Source of the DNA: Myxococcales bacterium
GTDB lineage: Bacteria; Myxococcota_A; Polyangia; Fen-1088
Length of the DNA stretch: 40,236 nucleotides
Assembly: GCA_025350815.1 (NCBI GenBank)
Contig: JANXXE010000026.1
Coordinates: forward strand, 1 to 40,236
Direction: 5' to 3'
This document shows positions 25,241 to 33,062 of this stretch, one piece after another. Every line of letters starts with the position of its first letter. The stretch's first letter is position 1. The position numbers were made by a program, and so were the translations under genes. The notes beneath the pieces are model-generated. The model saw nothing but the letters and a program-made list of their open reading frames with translations, did not search any database and was not told where the DNA came from.

Positions 25241-26475
25241 ACCCCGTCGGTATCGGGATGTCCTCCTTCTCCTGCCCCGCCTGCCAAGCCGCCTGCGAGC
25301 CTGATGCCCGCTTCTGCGGCGCCTGCGGCAAGCCCATCCTGCGGAGGGCCTCCCCGGCGGCCGCGACCGCCGAGGCCCCCGCGAAAACCATCGTCAGCCC
25401 CCCGCGACACACACCCCTGCCAGCGCCCGTCGCAGCACCGGCGCGCCCCGCCCCCGCCCGCGCGGCGCCGGCCCCCGCGGCGCCCGCCCCTGCACCACGA
25501 GCGGTGGCGCCCGATCGCTTGATTGGCCGCACGCTCAACAACCGCTACCTGCTGGAACGGAAGATCGGTGAAGGCGGCTTCGGTGCCGTCTTCGAAGGCA
25601 AGCAAATCGCCACGGGCCGCCAGGTCGCGCTGAAGATCCTTCACCCCCACAACGTCTCCGACGCCACGGTTGTCGCGCGCTTCCGCCGCGAGGCCGAGGC
25701 GTGTTCCAAGCTGCGCAGCACGCACACCGTCACGATCTACGATTTCGACGAGACCGAGGACGGCGTGCTGTACCTGGCGATGGAACTGCTCACGGGCCAT
25801 AGCTTGCAGCACATACAGCGAACCGAAGGGCCGCTGGATCCGCGACGCGTGCTGCACATTCTCGATCAGGTGGCCGAGGCCCTGGGCGAAGCGCACGCAC
25901 AGGGCATCGTTCACCGCGACATGAAGCCCGAGAACGTGATGGTCGATAGGCGCGGCGACGAGGACTTCGTGAAGGTCCTCGACTTCGGCATCGCGAAGAT
26001 CGTCTCGGGCAACGCGGCCGGCAAGGCCCCCGCGCTGACGGCCATCGGACAGACGGTCGGCACGCTCGAATTCATGTCGCCCGAACAGCTGCGGGGACGG
26101 CCGCTCGACGGACGGTCCGACATCTACGCGCTGGGGATGATGGCGTATGAGATGCTGACGGGACTTCTGCCCTTCCACGGCGCCAAGAATTCGACCGAGA
26201 TCATTCAGTTCCACCTGCAAAAGCCCGCGCCGCCGCCCTCGCGCATGACCACCGAGAAGAAGATCCCCGGACCGGTCGACGCCGTCGTCCTGAAGATGGT
26301 GCGCAAGCTGGCCGAAGAACGGCACGCCAACGCCGCCGAATTGCGCCAGCACATCGCCCAGGCCCTGACGGCCACCGATTCGCACGCCGTACGCTGGGAG
26401 ATGGTGCGCGTGGTGGCAGTCGTGGGCGGTCTGGTCTTGCTGGTGGCGACGATTCTGCTGCTGGCCAGTCGCTAG
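25237..26475 (+). CDS. Hanks-type Ser/Thr protein kinase with N-terminal zinc ribbon
   Basis: The 412-residue product begins with a zinc ribbon (C13/C16 and C27/C30). A long Ala/Pro linker (about 38-92) leads to the kinase domain (about 96-370): '[10 protein letters not shown]' loop, 'VALKIL' (K133), '[10 protein letters not shown]' (D228), 'LDFGIAK' (D249), '[13 protein letters not shown]', '[14 protein letters not shown]'. All catalytic residues are present, with the RD signature of activation-loop-regulated kinases. A C-terminal transmembrane helix ('[18 protein letters not shown]') anchors it without an external domain. GTG at 25237 overlaps the phosphatase stop; ATG at 25258 is an alternative. 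With the PP2C and zinc-ribbon FHA genes upstream it forms a three-gene phospho-signalling operon. It ends three bases from convergent lepB. Confidence 0.95.
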   Translation: MNPVGIGMSSFSCPACQAACEPDARFCGACGKPILRRASPAAATAEAPAKTIVSPPRHTPLPAPVAAPARPAPARAAPAPAAPAPAPRAVAPDRLIGRTLNNRYLLERKIGEGGFGAVFEGKQIATGRQVALKILHPHNVSDATVVARFRREAEACSKLRSTHTVTIYDFDETEDGVLYLAMELLTGHSLQHIQRTEGPLDPRRVLHILDQVAEALGEAHAQGIVHRDMKPENVMVDRRGDEDFVKVLDFGIAKIVSGNAAGKAPALTAIGQTVGTLEFMSPEQLRGRPLDGRSDIYALGMMAYEMLTGLLPFHGAKNSTEIIQFHLQKPAPPPSRMTTEKKIPGPVDAVVLKMVRKLAEERHANAAELRQHIAQALTATDSHAVRWEMVRVVAVVGGLVLLVATILLLASR

Positions 26476-26478
26476 TGT

Positions 26479-27468
26479 CTAGTCGACCGGGTGAAATAGC
26501 CGGCCCCAGCGAATGGCGCCCAGCCATTCCTTGAAGCCATCGAAGGACCATTCGCCGCTGGTCGGCCCGCGTGACCACCACACGACCAGGGCGCGCCCCT
26601 TGATCAGATCGCGCTGCACTGTTCCCCAGAAGCGCGAATCGTTCGAGTTGTCGCGGTTGTCACCCATCACGAACACGCTGTCGTTGGGCACGACAATTGG
26701 CTCGAAATCCGTCGGCACACGACCGAGATCGTGGATGGTCCTGTGCACGTGACCATCGAGGGATTCGCTCCACAAATCGCATTCGCGTTCCATGGCCATG
26801 CCTTCCAGGCGGGGCCCCTCGGCGTGGTGGCAGGGCTCGGTCAGATGTTCGCGCGGCATGGAGCGGCCGTTGATGAAGATCTCGTTGCGACGAATCTCGA
26901 CCTTGTCCCCCGGCAGGCCGACCACGCGTTTGATGTAGTCGATGTCTGTGCCAAGCGGGTACTTGAAGACGATGACGTCACCCCGGGCCGGGTCGCGAAA
27001 TTGCAGGATCTTCTTGTTGGTGAACGGAATTCCCAGCCCATACGAGAATTTCGAGACGAAAATGTGGTCGCCAATCTCCAGCGTCGGAATCATCGACCCC
27101 GACGGAATCTGAAACGCCTCTATGACGAAGGCCCGCAGCAGCAGGGCAATCGCGACCGCCACGCCGATTGACTCTGTGTACTCGCGAACGGTCGACTTGC
27201 GTGCGAAACCAAGCTGGCTTTCGACTTTTTCATCCAGGGCTACCAGCGCCACACGCGCCTGTTCCTGGTCGGATCCCGAAAGGGCCTCATTGAGCGCCGC
27301 GATCGACAACTCGACGTCTGCCGCGACCGTCTCGGGAATGCCGTGGCTTTTCTTGTCGAGGATCCGACGCGCCTCGGCGGTCAACTGGCGCGCCTCGGCC
27401 TCGATGCGCTTCTTGTTACGACGCTGTCGCCACGACAGCGGTGCCGGCACGGACGGTGAGGGGTTCAT
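26479..27468 (-). CDS. lepB: Signal peptidase I
   Basis: This membrane serine protease cuts signal peptides from exported preproteins. In the 329-residue product the catalytic Ser is S125 in 'IPSGSMIPTL' and the general-base Lys is K180 in 'DYIKRVVGLPGDKVE'. 'GDVIVFKYP' and 'VMGDNRDNSNDSR' are the other conserved boxes. A single membrane helix (about 100-117) precedes the catalytic domain. The ~95-residue N-terminal region is charged and helical, possibly a coiled coil, and is longer than in most homologues. ATG at 27468 is 13 bases after the lepA stop, a usual lepA-lepB pairing. An insert of about 45 residues with 'ECDLWSESLDGHVHRTIHD' lies before the GDNRD box, as in the larger Gram-negative enzymes. 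Confidence 0.97.
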   Translation of the reverse strand: MNPSPSVPAPLSWRQRRNKKRIEAEARQLTAEARRILDKKSHGIPETVAADVELSIAALNEALSGSDQEQARVALVALDEKVESQLGFARKSTVREYTESIGVAVAIALLLRAFVIEAFQIPSGSMIPTLEIGDHIFVSKFSYGLGIPFTNKKILQFRDPARGDVIVFKYPLGTDIDYIKRVVGLPGDKVEIRRNEIFINGRSMPREHLTEPCHHAEGPRLEGMAMERECDLWSESLDGHVHRTIHDLGRVPTDFEPIVVPNDSVFVMGDNRDNSNDSRFWGTVQRDLIKGRALVVWWSRGPTSGEWSFDGFKEWLGAIRWGRLFHPVD

Positions 27469-27481
27469 CGCGTGGTTCTCG

Positions 27482-29287
27482 TCAGTCGACTTTCAGAATT
27501 GCGAGGAAAGCCTCTTGCGGAATCTCGACATTCCCCACCTGCTTCATTCGCTTCTTACCTTCCTTCTGACGCTCCAACAACTTCCGCTTCCGGCTGATGT
27601 CACCGCCATAGCATTTCGCCGTGACGTTCTTGCGCAACGCCTTGACGGTAACGCGCGCGATGACCTTCGAACCGATCGCCGCCTGCACCGCGACCTCGAA
27701 CTGCTGCATCGGAATCAGTTCCTTCATCTTCGTGCACAGGTCGCGGCCCTTGGCGAAGGCCGTTTCGCGGTGGACGATGGCGGACAACGAGTCCACCCGA
27801 TCGCCGTTCACCAGCAAATCCATCCTGACCAGGTTGGCGGCCCGGTACCCGTTCGGCTCGTAGTCCAGTGACGCATACCCGCGCGAGACCGACTTCATTC
27901 GGTCGTAGAAACCGAATACCACCTCGGTCAGCGGCAGGTCATAGCGAATCATTACGCGCCTCTCGCCGGCATAGGACAGGCCCGTCTGGGTTCCACGTTT
28001 CTCTTCACACAACTTGAGCAGAGCGCCGACATATTCCGGTGGCGTGTGGATTGTTGCGGCGATCATGGGCTCCTCGATGCGCTCGATGTCGCCCTCCGCC
28101 GGAAACTTCGCTGGATTGTCCAGCTCGATCATCTCGCCCTCGCCTCGGGTCGCGACTCGAAAGCGCACCGTCGGCGCGGTGGTGATGAGGTCCAGGTTGT
28201 ACTCGCGCTCCAGGCGCTCCTGAACGATCTCCATGTGCAAAAGACCCAAAAATCCGCACCGAAATCCAAATCCCAGCGCCGCCGAGGCCTCGGGCTCGCG
28301 CGAGAAAGACGCGTCGTTGAGGCGCAGCTTTTCGAGGGCATCCCGCAGGTCTTCGTAGCGCGCCGAATCCGTGGGAAAGATGCCCGCGAATACCATCGGC
28401 TTGGCCGGCTGAAACCCCGTCAGCGGCGCGTCGCAACGGCGCGACGTCTCGGTGATCGTGTCGCCCACGCGCGCGTCCGCGACTTCCTTGATGGCGGCGG
28501 TCAGAAAGCCGACCTCGCCGGGGCCAAGATCAGCCATCTCGCGCGGAAAGGGCGCGAACGCACCCAGTGTCTGGATCTCGTAGTCACGCCCCGCCGCCCA
28601 GAAACGAATCTTCTGTTTGGCGCGCAACACGCCGTCGACCACCCGCACCAGACAAACGACGCCACGGTAGCTGTCGTACCAGCTGTCCAGCAACAGGACC
28701 TTCAGCGGCTTGTCCGGATCGCCCTGCGGCGGCGGCACCAGACGCACGACCGCTTCCAGAATTTCGGTGATGCCCCGCCCGTCCTTGGCCGACGCCAAGA
28801 TGGCCTCCGACGCGTCGATGCCGATGATCTCCTCGATTTGCTTTCGGACGCCTTCGGGATCTGCGGCTGGCAGGTCGATCTTGTTGATGACCGGCACGAT
28901 GGCCAGGTTGTTCTTCGACGCCAGATACACGTTCGCCAGCGTCTGCGCCTCGACCCCCTGCGAGGCGTCCACCACCAACAACGCGCCCTCGCACGCGGCC
29001 AGCGACCGGGACACCTCGTAATGGAAGTCCACGTGCCCCGGCGTGTCGATCAGGTTCAGCTCGTAGGTCTGCCCGTCAGCCGCGAGATAGGACAGGCGGA
29101 CCGTGGCGGCCTTGATGGTGATGCCGCGCTCGCGTTCAAGATCCATGCTGTCGAGAAACTGCGCCTTCTGCTCACGCTGCGTGAGCGCCCCCGTCGCGTC
29201 GAGCAGACGATCAGCCAGGGTCGATTTGCCGTGGTCGATGTGGGCGATGATGGAGAAATTACGGATGAGATGCGGCGTCGTCGACAC
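27482..29287 (-). CDS. lepA: Elongation factor 4 (back-translocating GTPase)
   Basis: LepA/EF4 is a translational GTPase related to EF-G that remodels ribosomes in stalled states and in assembly. The 601-residue product has the normal length. G-box motifs are complete: '[10 protein letters not shown]' (G1), 'RERGITI' (G2), 'DTPGHVDF' (G3), 'NKIDLPAAD' (G4) and 'SAKDGRG' (G5). The C-terminal LepA signature is also present ('[19 protein letters not shown]'). The start is GTG at 29287. It lies downstream of the ribbon-helix-helix gene (39-base gap) and upstream of lepB, all on the same strand, so the three probably share the promoter at 29519-29547. Confidence 0.98.
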   Translation of the reverse strand: MSTTPHLIRNFSIIAHIDHGKSTLADRLLDATGALTQREQKAQFLDSMDLERERGITIKAATVRLSYLAADGQTYELNLIDTPGHVDFHYEVSRSLAACEGALLVVDASQGVEAQTLANVYLASKNNLAIVPVINKIDLPAADPEGVRKQIEEIIGIDASEAILASAKDGRGITEILEAVVRLVPPPQGDPDKPLKVLLLDSWYDSYRGVVCLVRVVDGVLRAKQKIRFWAAGRDYEIQTLGAFAPFPREMADLGPGEVGFLTAAIKEVADARVGDTITETSRRCDAPLTGFQPAKPMVFAGIFPTDSARYEDLRDALEKLRLNDASFSREPEASAALGFGFRCGFLGLLHMEIVQERLEREYNLDLITTAPTVRFRVATRGEGEMIELDNPAKFPAEGDIERIEEPMIAATIHTPPEYVGALLKLCEEKRGTQTGLSYAGERRVMIRYDLPLTEVVFGFYDRMKSVSRGYASLDYEPNGYRAANLVRMDLLVNGDRVDSLSAIVHRETAFAKGRDLCTKMKELIPMQQFEVAVQAAIGSKVIARVTVKALRKNVTAKCYGGDISRKRKLLERQKEGKKRMKQVGNVEIPQEAFLAILKVD

Positions 29288-29326
29288 GAAGTTGTTGCTC
29301 GCAGTTCAGCTAGGGCTAGACGGTGG

Positions 29327-29512
29327 CTATTTTCGGGCGACGCTCAGTGCCAGCTGTCCCGGCAGATTGTCCCGCTGCTTCTCTAGCACAAGGTCGATGC
29401 CCTGACGGATGTACTCGGCCACGGGAACCTTGGTCTTGTCGTGAAGCTGCTTGAGCAGTTCATTCTGTTCCGGCGTGATGTACACCGTCGTCGAGATCTT
29501 CTTCCGGGCCAT
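29327..29512 (-). CDS. Ribbon-helix-helix DNA-binding protein
   Basis: ATG at 29512 gives a 61-residue protein; the frame extends to 29533, but the promoter below places transcription start at 29512. The sequence 'ARKKISTTVYITPEQNELLK' is the beta strand and helix 1 of a CopG/Arc-type RHH fold, followed by 'TKVPVAEYIRQGIDLVL'. RHH dimers bind palindromic DNA and often repress their own promoter. No toxin gene lies next to it, so a toxin-antitoxin role is not supported. It is the first gene ahead of lepA-lepB, and could regulate this transcript. Short similar proteins occur in many genomes next to housekeeping genes. Confidence 0.8.
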   Translation of the reverse strand: MARKKISTTVYITPEQNELLKQLHDKTKVPVAEYIRQGIDLVLEKQRDNLPGQLALSVARK

Positions 29513-29518
29513 GGCGAG

Positions 29519-29547
29519 ACCATGCATGACCATACTTTCATAGTCAA
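29519..29547 (-). promoter_or_regulatory. Promoter of the ribbon-helix-helix/lepA/lepB transcript, leaderless layout
   Basis: Reading on the minus strand, TTGACT (29547-29542), 17 bases, CATGGT (29524-29519) and six bases to the ATG at 29512. The -10 box is weak (CATGGT), but the -35 box and the spacing are good. No ribosome-binding site is visible before the ATG. Confidence 0.5.
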
Positions 29548-29562
29548 CGCGCCTTCAGGATC

Positions 29563-29591
29563 TTGATGTCAGGCGGTTTTGCGCCTAGCGT
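29563..29591 (+). promoter_or_regulatory. Promoter of the repeat lipoprotein gene, leaderless layout
   Basis: TTGATG (29563-29568), a 17-base spacer, TAGCGT (29586-29591), then six bases to the ATG at 29598. The -10 box and the distance to the start codon are identical to those before the FHA gene at 17553. Confidence 0.6.
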
Positions 29592-29597
29592 AGCGGC

Positions 29598-30395
29598 ATG
29601 AATCGTGGTTTCGCACTGTGGGGCATGGCAGCACTGACGACCGTGGCCTGCGGCACCAGCCGAACCAAGGACGCCCAGATGAGCGGCCTCAGTGGTGCCG
29701 ACGGCGCCCCGATCCCGATCGACCGCAGCAAATGCGACGACAAGGGCAAGCAAGTCGTCGTCGCTGACACCAACCGGGACCAGAAGCCCGACGTTTGGAA
29801 GCTGTTCTCCAGTGTCCAGCAGGGCGGGCAAACCGTCCAAATTCCCACCTGCAAGCAGGTCGACCTCAACTACGACTCGAAAGTCGACATCGTCTACCAC
29901 TACGACGACAAGGGGCAGATCAGCTTCGAGGAATTCGACCTCGACTTCGACGGCAAGTTCGATCTCATGACCTACTACCAGGCCGGCAAGAAGGTCCGCG
30001 AGGAGATGGACACGAACTACGACAGTCGGCCCGACTTCGTGAAGTATTTCGAGGCGGACAAGCTCGTGCGCATCGAACGTGACACCAACAACGACGGCAA
30101 GGTCGACGAGTGGCAATACTACGAGGCGGGCCGTCTGGATCGCATCGGCTACGACACCACCGGCTCGGGCAAGGTGGACAAATGGGATCACGCCCCCGAG
30201 GGCGATGACAAGCAGGAAGCGGCACCCGCGCCGGCCGGTGCCCCGGTGGCCGCCGCTGCGACCGTGCCTGCCCCGGCGGGCGCGCCCACCCCTCCGCCGG
30301 CCGCAACAGCTCCGCCGGCCGCCAAGCCCGCCGCCACAGCCCCGCCTGCGAAGCCCGCCGCGCTGACGCCACCGCCTGCTGCGCCGAAGAAATAG
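29598..30395 (+). CDS. Lipoprotein with D-x-N-x-D-type calcium-loop-like repeats
   Basis: The product (265 residues) has a short signal with lipobox-like 'LTTVAC' and Cys18. The central part (about 50-205) contains at least five tandem units of about 25-28 residues beginning with an acidic loop: 'DTNRDQKPDVW', 'DLNYDSKVDIV', 'DLDFDGKFDLM', 'DTNYDSRPDFV', 'DTNNDGKVDEW', then a degenerate 'DTTGSGKVDKW'. The D-x-N/D-x-D-G/x-x-x-D spacing is that of EF-hand-like/dockerin-type calcium loops, each followed by an aromatic strand. The C-terminal 60 residues are Pro/Ala-rich. Inference: a calcium-dependent outer-surface lipoprotein; repeats of this kind also occur in calcium-free toxin-repeat folds. 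A second gene starts two bases after its stop. Confidence 0.8.
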   Translation: MNRGFALWGMAALTTVACGTSRTKDAQMSGLSGADGAPIPIDRSKCDDKGKQVVVADTNRDQKPDVWKLFSSVQQGGQTVQIPTCKQVDLNYDSKVDIVYHYDDKGQISFEEFDLDFDGKFDLMTYYQAGKKVREEMDTNYDSRPDFVKYFEADKLVRIERDTNNDGKVDEWQYYEAGRLDRIGYDTTGSGKVDKWDHAPEGDDKQEAAPAPAGAPVAAAATVPAPAGAPTPPPAATAPPAAKPAATAPPAKPAALTPPPAAPKK

Positions 30396-30397
30396 TT

Positions 30398-30751
30398 TTG
30401 AGCACGGGAATGGAACGGCGACGCGGCCCCCGCGTGGCCCTGGACGCAGCGGCGGTGATCCGGATCGGATCGCTCGATTCACCCCTGAATTCGCGCATCG
30501 TCAACGCCAGCCTCAATGGCCTCTTGCTGGCGATGCCGGCACCCCGCCCCGTCGGCACACGCATGCACGTCACCGTGCGCATCGGCGATCCCGCGTACGA
30601 GATCACGGTCTCCGGGATCATCGTGCACGTTTCGCACAGTGCCTCCGCCGCGCCTGGGTTCAACGCTCAAGTGGGAATCTTCTTGCAGGAAACAGGTCCC
30701 GACTGGGCCGAGTTGTACAAGAAGTTGGCCCTGACGCTGCCCCACGTCTGA
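30398..30751 (+). CDS. PilZ-domain protein
   Basis: A 117-residue single-domain PilZ protein starting with TTG two bases after the upstream stop; ATG at 30410 is an alternative. The c-di-GMP signature is complete: 'RRGPR' gives R8xxxR12 and 'NASLNG' (36-41) matches the (D/N)xSxxG box. It therefore likely binds c-di-GMP and regulates surface behaviour such as motility or polysaccharide secretion. It shares the lipoprotein's transcript, which is unusual and suggests the two are functionally linked at the envelope. A strong terminator follows 39 bases after its stop. Confidence 0.85.
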   Translation: MSTGMERRRGPRVALDAAAVIRIGSLDSPLNSRIVNASLNGLLLAMPAPRPVGTRMHVTVRIGDPAYEITVSGIIVHVSHSASAAPGFNAQVGIFLQETGPDWAELYKKLALTLPHV

Positions 30752-30789
30752 CTTTGGCGTCTGGGCGCCGAACCTGACTGCGGCCGCCC

Positions 30790-30814
30790 GGGAGGGCACT
30801 CCCTCCCATTTTTT
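30790..30814 (+). terminator. Rho-independent terminator after the PilZ gene
   Basis: GGGAGGG (30790-30796), loop CACT, CCCTCCC (30801-30807), then A and six Ts. The stem is perfect over seven base pairs, and the T-run is on the plus strand only. It ends the lipoprotein-PilZ transcript. Confidence 0.9.
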
Positions 30815-30827
30815 GTCGTCGTCTTTG

Positions 30828-30901
30828 TGGCGGATCAGGGACTCGAACCCCGGACCCGGCGCGTATGAAACGCCTGCTCTAACCAGCTGAGCTAATCCGC
30901 C
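30828..30901 (-). tRNA. tRNA-Met (CAU), elongator type
   Basis: A 74-nucleotide cloverleaf. The acceptor stem is GGCGGAT/ATCCGCC, the D-arm GCTC-AGCTGGTTA-GAGC, the anticodon arm GGCGT-TTCATAC-GCGCC with anticodon CAT, and the T-arm CGGGG-TTCGAGT-CCCTG. The 3' CCA is not encoded (the discriminator A is followed by CAA). A G1:C72 pair and the lack of three G:C pairs in the anticodon stem argue against initiator tRNA. An isoleucine tRNA with a lysidine-modified CAU cannot be excluded by eye. It stands alone between the PilZ and rhomboid genes. Confidence 0.95.
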
Positions 30902-30923
30902 GAATGGTCTTTGACGGCCCGCG

Positions 30924-30951
30924 ATTTTGCTCGTATGCCGTCGCCTGTCAA
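30924..30951 (-). promoter_or_regulatory. tRNA promoter with GC-rich discriminator
   Basis: Minus strand: a perfect TTGACA -35 box (30951-30946), a 16-base spacer and CAAAAT (30929-30924), then CGCGGGCC before the presumed start. A GC-rich discriminator is typical of stringently controlled stable-RNA promoters. The -35 box lies directly behind the rhomboid stop. Confidence 0.65.
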
Positions 30952-30953
30952 GG

Positions 30954-31619
30954 TCACAAACGCCGGTTTGGCATGTATTCGAGCAATCGGACCATGCCGA
31001 GGCCCGTGAGAAAGCCCCCGACGTGGGCCATCCACGCCACGCCCGAGCCGGCGCCGAGCAGAAATTGCCCGACGAACCAAAGCCCCAGAAAAATCCAGGC
31101 GGGCAGAGGTAACAAGGGCCACAAGAAGGGAATCGGAACGAAGGTGACGATCCGCGCGCGCGGGAACAGCATCACGTAGCCGCCCAAAATGCCCGCGATC
31201 GCGCCCGACGCCCCGATCATGGGGACAGGCGACTCGGGCATCATGAAACACTGGGCCAGCGCACCGACGATGCCTGTCAGCAGGTAGAACGCCAGGAAGC
31301 GCACCCGGCCCAGGCGATCCTCGACGTTGTCGCCGAACAGCCACAGAAACCACATATTCCCCACGATGTGCATGAAACTGCCGTGCAGGAACATCGAGGT
31401 GATGATGGTCAGGGGCGGCGGCACCAGATCGACAGCGCCGAGATCGCGCAAGGTGCTGATCTCAAGCGGGATGGCACCGGCCCGGTTCGCCAGTGCCTGC
31501 TGGACCTCCGGCGCGGCGCCAAGCTGGTACAGGAAGGCCAGCGCGTTGGCCACGACCAGCAGCAGCGTGACCAGCGGAAAGCGCTGGCGGGGATTGATGT
31601 CTCGTATCGGAATCAGCAC
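30954..31619 (-). CDS. Rhomboid-family intramembrane serine protease
   Basis: Rhomboids cleave transmembrane segments within the membrane. The 221-residue product from GTG 31619 opens 'MLIPIRDINPRQRFP', the usual rhomboid start; TTG at 31646 is a longer alternative. Six predicted membrane helices are present. Active-site residues are the Ser in 'GASGAIAGILGGYV' and the His in 'AHVGGFLTGLG'; also conserved are 'HGSFMHIVGNMWFLWLFG' and 'GRVRFLAFYLLTG'. The compact form without extra domains resembles GlpG-like rhomboids of other bacteria. Substrate unknown. It diverges from the DUF507 gene. Confidence 0.93.
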   Translation of the reverse strand: MLIPIRDINPRQRFPLVTLLLVVANALAFLYQLGAAPEVQQALANRAGAIPLEISTLRDLGAVDLVPPPLTIITSMFLHGSFMHIVGNMWFLWLFGDNVEDRLGRVRFLAFYLLTGIVGALAQCFMMPESPVPMIGASGAIAGILGGYVMLFPRARIVTFVPIPFLWPLLPLPAWIFLGLWFVGQFLLGAGSGVAWMAHVGGFLTGLGMVRLLEYMPNRRL

Positions 31620-31668
31620 GGCGGGCCGTGCACCGCAGCGTAGCAAAAAAGGGATCGTCGCGTCTTCC

Positions 31669-31698
31669 TTGACTGACCTTGTGCTGCGACCTTATAAA
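31669..31698 (+). promoter_or_regulatory. Promoter of the DUF507 gene
   Basis: TTGACT (31669-31674), an 18-base spacer and TATAAA (31693-31698), fourteen bases before the ATG at 31713. It is the strongest sigma-70-like match in the window and would give a leader of about seven bases, with no ribosome-binding site. Confidence 0.7.
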
Positions 31699-31712
31699 AC
31701 CCCAAGCTCAGC

Positions 31713-32225
31713 ATGCGTCTTTACAGCGGTAAGATCCCCGTCATCGCCTCCGAGATCGTCCGATCGCTCGCAGACAGCGAGGAAATCGCGGTCACGAATC
31801 GCCCGGAAGCCGAGTTGGATGTGCAGGCCGTATTGAAAGAATACGTTCGGCTGGATCGCGAAATCACCGACAAAGCCAAGGATCTGCTACAGAAGCGCAA
31901 CCTGCCCTACGAGCACTTCGGCAAGATCAAGCGAACCATGGCGGCCGAAAAGGGCTTCGCGTTCGGCGAAGACGGCCTCGAATGGATGACCAATCAGATG
32001 ATCGAGTCGTTCATGCAGTCGCCCCACGTCGAGGACGTGTTCGTCGAAGATGCGGTGTTGCGCCGCCGGATGAGCGACATCCTCAAGAAGCACATGGCCG
32101 TCGAGGAAGAGCTCGACGAAGAGGTCCGCCGCCGCATCAAGAATCTCCAGGAGGGCACGTCGACCTGGGAGATCGAGTACGGCAAGGCCCTCGATCAGAT
32201 CAAGCGGAACCGCGGTCTGGAGTGA
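31713..32225 (+). CDS. DUF507 family protein
   Basis: A 170-residue soluble, strongly charged helical protein of the DUF507 family, recognisable by 'MRLYSGKIPVIASEIVRSL', 'EAELDVQAVLKEYVR', 'IKRTMAAEKGFAFGEDGLEW' and 'SDILKKHMAVEEELDEEVRR'. Two similar halves can be seen, each starting with a short strand and the pattern 'A...I...L', as in the family. The function is unknown. The family occurs in deltaproteobacteria and several deep-branching phyla. Its last 26 bases overlap the 3' end of the convergent ElbB gene. Confidence 0.9.
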   Translation: MRLYSGKIPVIASEIVRSLADSEEIAVTNRPEAELDVQAVLKEYVRLDREITDKAKDLLQKRNLPYEHFGKIKRTMAAEKGFAFGEDGLEWMTNQMIESFMQSPHVEDVFVEDAVLRRRMSDILKKHMAVEEELDEEVRRRIKNLQEGTSTWEIEYGKALDQIKRNRGLE

Positions 32226-33018
32226 TCACCCGCCTCTTGGGGCGGACCTCGACCGCGCCCGCGGGGCTGGCGGCACGGAGGATGGGTTTCGGGGCAGCCG
32301 CCGACTGCGCGACGCGGGCGGGTGTCGAGACAGCACCCGCCCTGCGATCCCGCGCCATCGACAGCACCGTGCGGGCCAGCTTGTCGATCGCAGCTGCCAC
32401 CTGCGGCAGGGTGGCGTCGTCGTACATATAGGCCGGCGTCGAGACTACACGCGCCTTTTGATCGATCACCAGTTCCTGCACCGGGCAGGGACGGACATCA
32501 GCGCCCATCACCGCCGCGTGCTTGGCCGGCGCCGTGCCCCGCGCCCCCAGCGTCAGTCGCACGCCCGCCACTGGCCCCAGCACGCGCGCCGCCAGGATCG
32601 GCGCCAAACAAATTAGCCCGATAGGACAATGCGACGACAGCGCCCCCTTCAAGAGGCGAACGACGTCAGGGTGCACCTCGCAGAGCTCACCCCTTAGGGC
32701 GTAGGTCGACAGCACTGTGGCAACGCCCTGGCCCCCGGGAAAGATCAGGGCATCGACGTCGTCAATGTCGAGTGCCGACAAAGGGCGAATCTTCCCCCGC
32801 GCGATGCGCGCAGCCTCGGCCAGAACGCGACGCGGGTGTCCCGGGACCGGCGTACCTGCCAAATGATCGACCACGTGGCTTTGTTCAGCGTCGGGCGCGG
32901 CACAGACAATCTCGGCACCGGCGCGTTCCACGGACAGCAACGTGAGAACAGCCTCTCGAACTTCGCTGCCATCCAGCGCGCCGCAGCCGCTCAGAATGAC
33001 TCCCACGCGCTTCGCCAT
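32200..33018 (-). CDS. elbB: ElbB-like class I glutamine amidotransferase-fold protein
   Basis: ATG at 33018 gives 272 residues; the frame extends upstream to 33054 without signal. The sequence belongs to the ElbB branch of the DJ-1/PfpI superfamily ('isoprenoid biosynthesis glyoxalase'): 'VGVILSGCGALDGSEVREAV', 'DALIFPGGQGVATVLS', nucleophile-elbow Cys in 'PIGLICLAPILAARV' (C137) and 'VVSTPAYMYDDATLPQV'. ElbB homologues show glyoxalase activity and are linked to isoprenoid or enhancer-binding functions in E. coli, though the physiological role is not settled. A Pro/Ala-rich C-terminal extension of about 50 residues, absent from E. coli ElbB, covers the overlap with DUF507. Promoter TTGGCG-17-TAGAGC lies seven bases upstream. 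Confidence 0.9.
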   Translation of the reverse strand: MAKRVGVILSGCGALDGSEVREAVLTLLSVERAGAEIVCAAPDAEQSHVVDHLAGTPVPGHPRRVLAEAARIARGKIRPLSALDIDDVDALIFPGGQGVATVLSTYALRGELCEVHPDVVRLLKGALSSHCPIGLICLAPILAARVLGPVAGVRLTLGARGTAPAKHAAVMGADVRPCPVQELVIDQKARVVSTPAYMYDDATLPQVAAAIDKLARTVLSMARDRRAGAVSTPARVAQSAAAPKPILRAASPAGAVEVRPKRRVITPDRGSA

Positions 33019-33025
33019 ACCTGTG

Positions 33026-33054
33026 GCTCTACCAGAATCCCGGCCCACCGCCAA
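33026..33054 (-). promoter_or_regulatory. Promoter of elbB, near-leaderless layout
   Basis: Minus strand: TTGGCG (33054-33049), 17 bases, TAGAGC (33031-33026), then seven bases (CACAGGT) to the ATG at 33018. Confidence 0.5.
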
Positions 33055-33062
33055 TCAACGGC

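Noticed and set aside
29327-29512. Toxin-antitoxin module with the ribbon-helix-helix protein
   Set aside because: No small toxin gene is adjacent; the neighbours are lepA and a divergent lipoprotein.
30790-30827. Hairpin as terminator of the tRNA on the minus strand
   Set aside because: The T-run exists only on the plus strand; on the minus strand the stem is followed by GGGCGG.
30828-30901. Initiator tRNA identity for the CAU tRNA
   Set aside because: It has a G1:C72 pair and no three consecutive G:C pairs in the anticodon stem, so initiator features are absent.
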